Below, piece after piece: positions 4,843 through 5,928 of a stretch of DNA of 5,928 bases. The notes under the pieces are model-generated. The model did not search any database, had not been told where the DNA came from, and saw only the letters and a list, made by a program, of their open reading frames with translations. The stretch comes from Clostridia bacterium (GTDB taxonomy: Bacteria > Bacillota > Clostridia > Christensenellales > HGM11417). A program made the position numbers and the translations under genes. The stretch lies in the NCBI GenBank assembly GCA_017407365.1, contig JAFQWR010000100.1, positions 1 to 5,928 of the forward strand, read 5' to 3'. The stretch's first letter is position 1. Each line of letters starts with the position of its first letter.

Positions 4843-5928
4843 GACGGTCATGCGTGAGCGCCTGCCCTCTGCTACCTATAAATCGCTGAAAAACACCATT
4901 GCGAAGGGCTTGCCGTTAGACGTGGAAATTGCCAACGTCGTGGCAAACGCAATGAAGGATTGGGCGATTGAAAAGGGTGTCACCCACTACACGCACTGGT
5001 TTCAGCCGATGACGGGCATCACAGCCGAAAAGCACGATTCCTTCATCAGTCCCATCGACAGCGGCAGGGTGATTATGGAGTTTTCGGGCAAGGAGCTGAT
5101 CAAGGGCGAATCGGACGCCTCCAGCTTCCCCTCGGGTGGGCTCCGCGCTACCTTTGAAGCACGCGGCTACACCGCCTGGGACCCCACCTCCTACGCCTTT
5201 ATCAAGGACGGTGTGCTTTGCATTCCCACCGTTTTCTACTCTTACAGCGGCGAGGTGCTCGATAAAAAAACGCCCCTTCTTCGCTCGATGGAGGAGATCA
5301 ACCGCCAGGCACTGCGCATCTTAAAGCTGTTTGGTAAGGACACCAAAAACATCCACGTCAGCGCAACCGTTGGCGCAGAGCAGGAATATTTTTTGGTAGA
5401 CCGCGAAATGTACCTGAAGCGTCGCGATCTCGTTTTCTGCGGCAGAACGCTTTTCGGAGCAAAGCCGCCCAAGGGTCAGGAGATGGACGACCACTATTTT
5501 GGCGCCATCCGTCCCCGTGTTTCCGCCTATATGAAGGAGCTCGACGAGGAGCTGTGGAAGATGGGCATTCTGGCAAAAACAAAGCATAACGAGGCGGCTC
5601 CCGCTCAGCACGAGCTTGCCCCCATATTCACCAACGCAAACATTGCCTCTGACCACAATCAGCTGACGATGGAGATCATGAAGAAGGTGGCAGAAAAGCA
5701 CGGACTGATCTGCCTTCTGCACGAAAAGCCCTTCCAGGGTGTGAACGGCAGCGGCAAGCACAACAACTGGTCCCTTGCCACAAGCAACGGTAAAAACCTG
5801 CTCGACCCCGGCAGCAGCCCCTCGGAAAATGCTCAGTTCCTGCTGTTCCTCTGCGCCTTTATCAAGGCGGTGGATAAGCACCAGGATTTATTGCGCCTTT
5901 CGATTGCAACGGCGGGCAACGACCACCG
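4799..5928 (+). CDS. glnN: Glutamine synthetase type III, 5' part
   Basis: Cytoplasmic GSIII makes glutamine from glutamate, ammonium and ATP. 376 codons are visible with no stop; family members are roughly 700 aa, so about half is present. Key segments: FPSGGLRATFEARGYTAWDP (110-129), the type III signature absent from the short GSI/GSII types; GAEQEYFLVD (192-201) with metal/substrate glutamates E194 and E196; KHNEAAPAQHELAPIF (262-277) with E265 and E272; NGSGKHNNWSL (316-326) with H321, the nucleotide-site region; and AGNDH at the right edge, the start of the conserved AGNDHR stretch. The start is set by AAGGAGA (4784-4790) 8 nt before ATG. Codon use favours C- and G-ending codons more than the 131-aa gene. 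Regulation probably acts through the strong promoter, its inverted repeat and the leader hairpin. Divergent from the small HTH operon. Confidence 0.97.
   Translation, partial: MPNVPDYFGCMVFNETVMRERLPSATYKSLKNTIAKGLPLDVEIANVVANAMKDWAIEKGVTHYTHWFQPMTGITAEKHDSFISPIDSGRVIMEFSGKELIKGESDASSFPSGGLRATFEARGYTAWDPTSYAFIKDGVLCIPTVFYSYSGEVLDKKTPLLRSMEEINRQALRILKLFGKDTKNIHVSATVGAEQEYFLVDREMYLKRRDLVFCGRTLFGAKPPKGQEMDDHYFGAIRPRVSAYMKELDEELWKMGILAKTKHNEAAPAQHELAPIFTNANIASDHNQLTMEIMKKVAEKHGLICLLHEKPFQGVNGSGKHNNWSLATSNGKNLLDPGSSPSENAQFLLFLCAFIKAVDKHQDLLRLSIATAGNDH

Noticed and set aside
5321..5881. Long minus-strand open frame of 186 codons antisense to glnN
   Set aside because: It lies wholly inside the unmistakable GSIII coding frame, has no ribosome site or family signature, and is expected from the third-position C/G bias of glnN.
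1..5928. CRISPR array, tRNA, insertion sequence or prophage
   Set aside because: No spaced direct repeats, cloverleaf, transposase, integrase or structural phage genes are visible. DUF5131 alone is not enough to call a prophage.

Overview
The window looks like a chromosomal segment from an anaerobic gut-type Clostridia (Bacillota), plausibly Oscillospirales or a relative. This is inferred from four things: a type III glutamine synthetase, strong Shine-Dalgarno sites (AAGGAG, GGAGG), near-consensus SigA promoters with 17-bp spacers, and intrinsic terminators with U-tracts. No rRNA, tRNA, CRISPR array, transposase or integrase is visible.

Layout. All genes but the last read on the minus strand. 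From right to left on that strand: (i) a two-gene unit of a 66-aa XRE-type HTH protein and a calcineurin-like metallophosphoesterase, joined by an ATGA overlap and closed by a strong terminator (4554 to 3529); (ii) a CPA2-type cation:proton antiporter with its own promoter and terminator (3378 to 1929); (iii) an unrecognised 131-aa protein with its own promoter (1863 to 1402); (iv) a tiny Shine-Dalgarno-led reading frame that may be a gene remnant (1354 to 1322); (v) an HTH plus zinc-ribbon regulator followed after 28 bp by a DUF5131 (phage Gp37/Gp68-like) gene that runs off the left edge (1304 to 1). Divergently, on the plus strand, the 5' half of glnN (glutamine synthetase III) fills 4799 to the right edge.

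Most interesting parts. The glnN leader has a consensus promoter, then within about 50 nt a terminator-like hairpin with a U-run. A second inverted repeat shares the 3' arm of that hairpin. A Shine-Dalgarno-led 36-codon frame starts inside the hairpin and overlaps the glnN start out of frame. Together these look like a short attenuator or leader-peptide device for a nitrogen-assimilation gene. It matches no leader class I can name, and the mechanism is inference. Second, the pairing of an HTH/zinc-ribbon regulator with DUF5131, with an inverted repeat at the promoter, is a compact two-gene unit of unknown purpose.

How the genes may work together. GlnN assimilates ammonium into glutamine. The small XRE protein is divergent from it and could control its own operon, glnN, or both. 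The antiporter is ion/pH homeostasis and looks independent. I see no evidence of one large integrated system; the window is mainly several short, separately promoted units.
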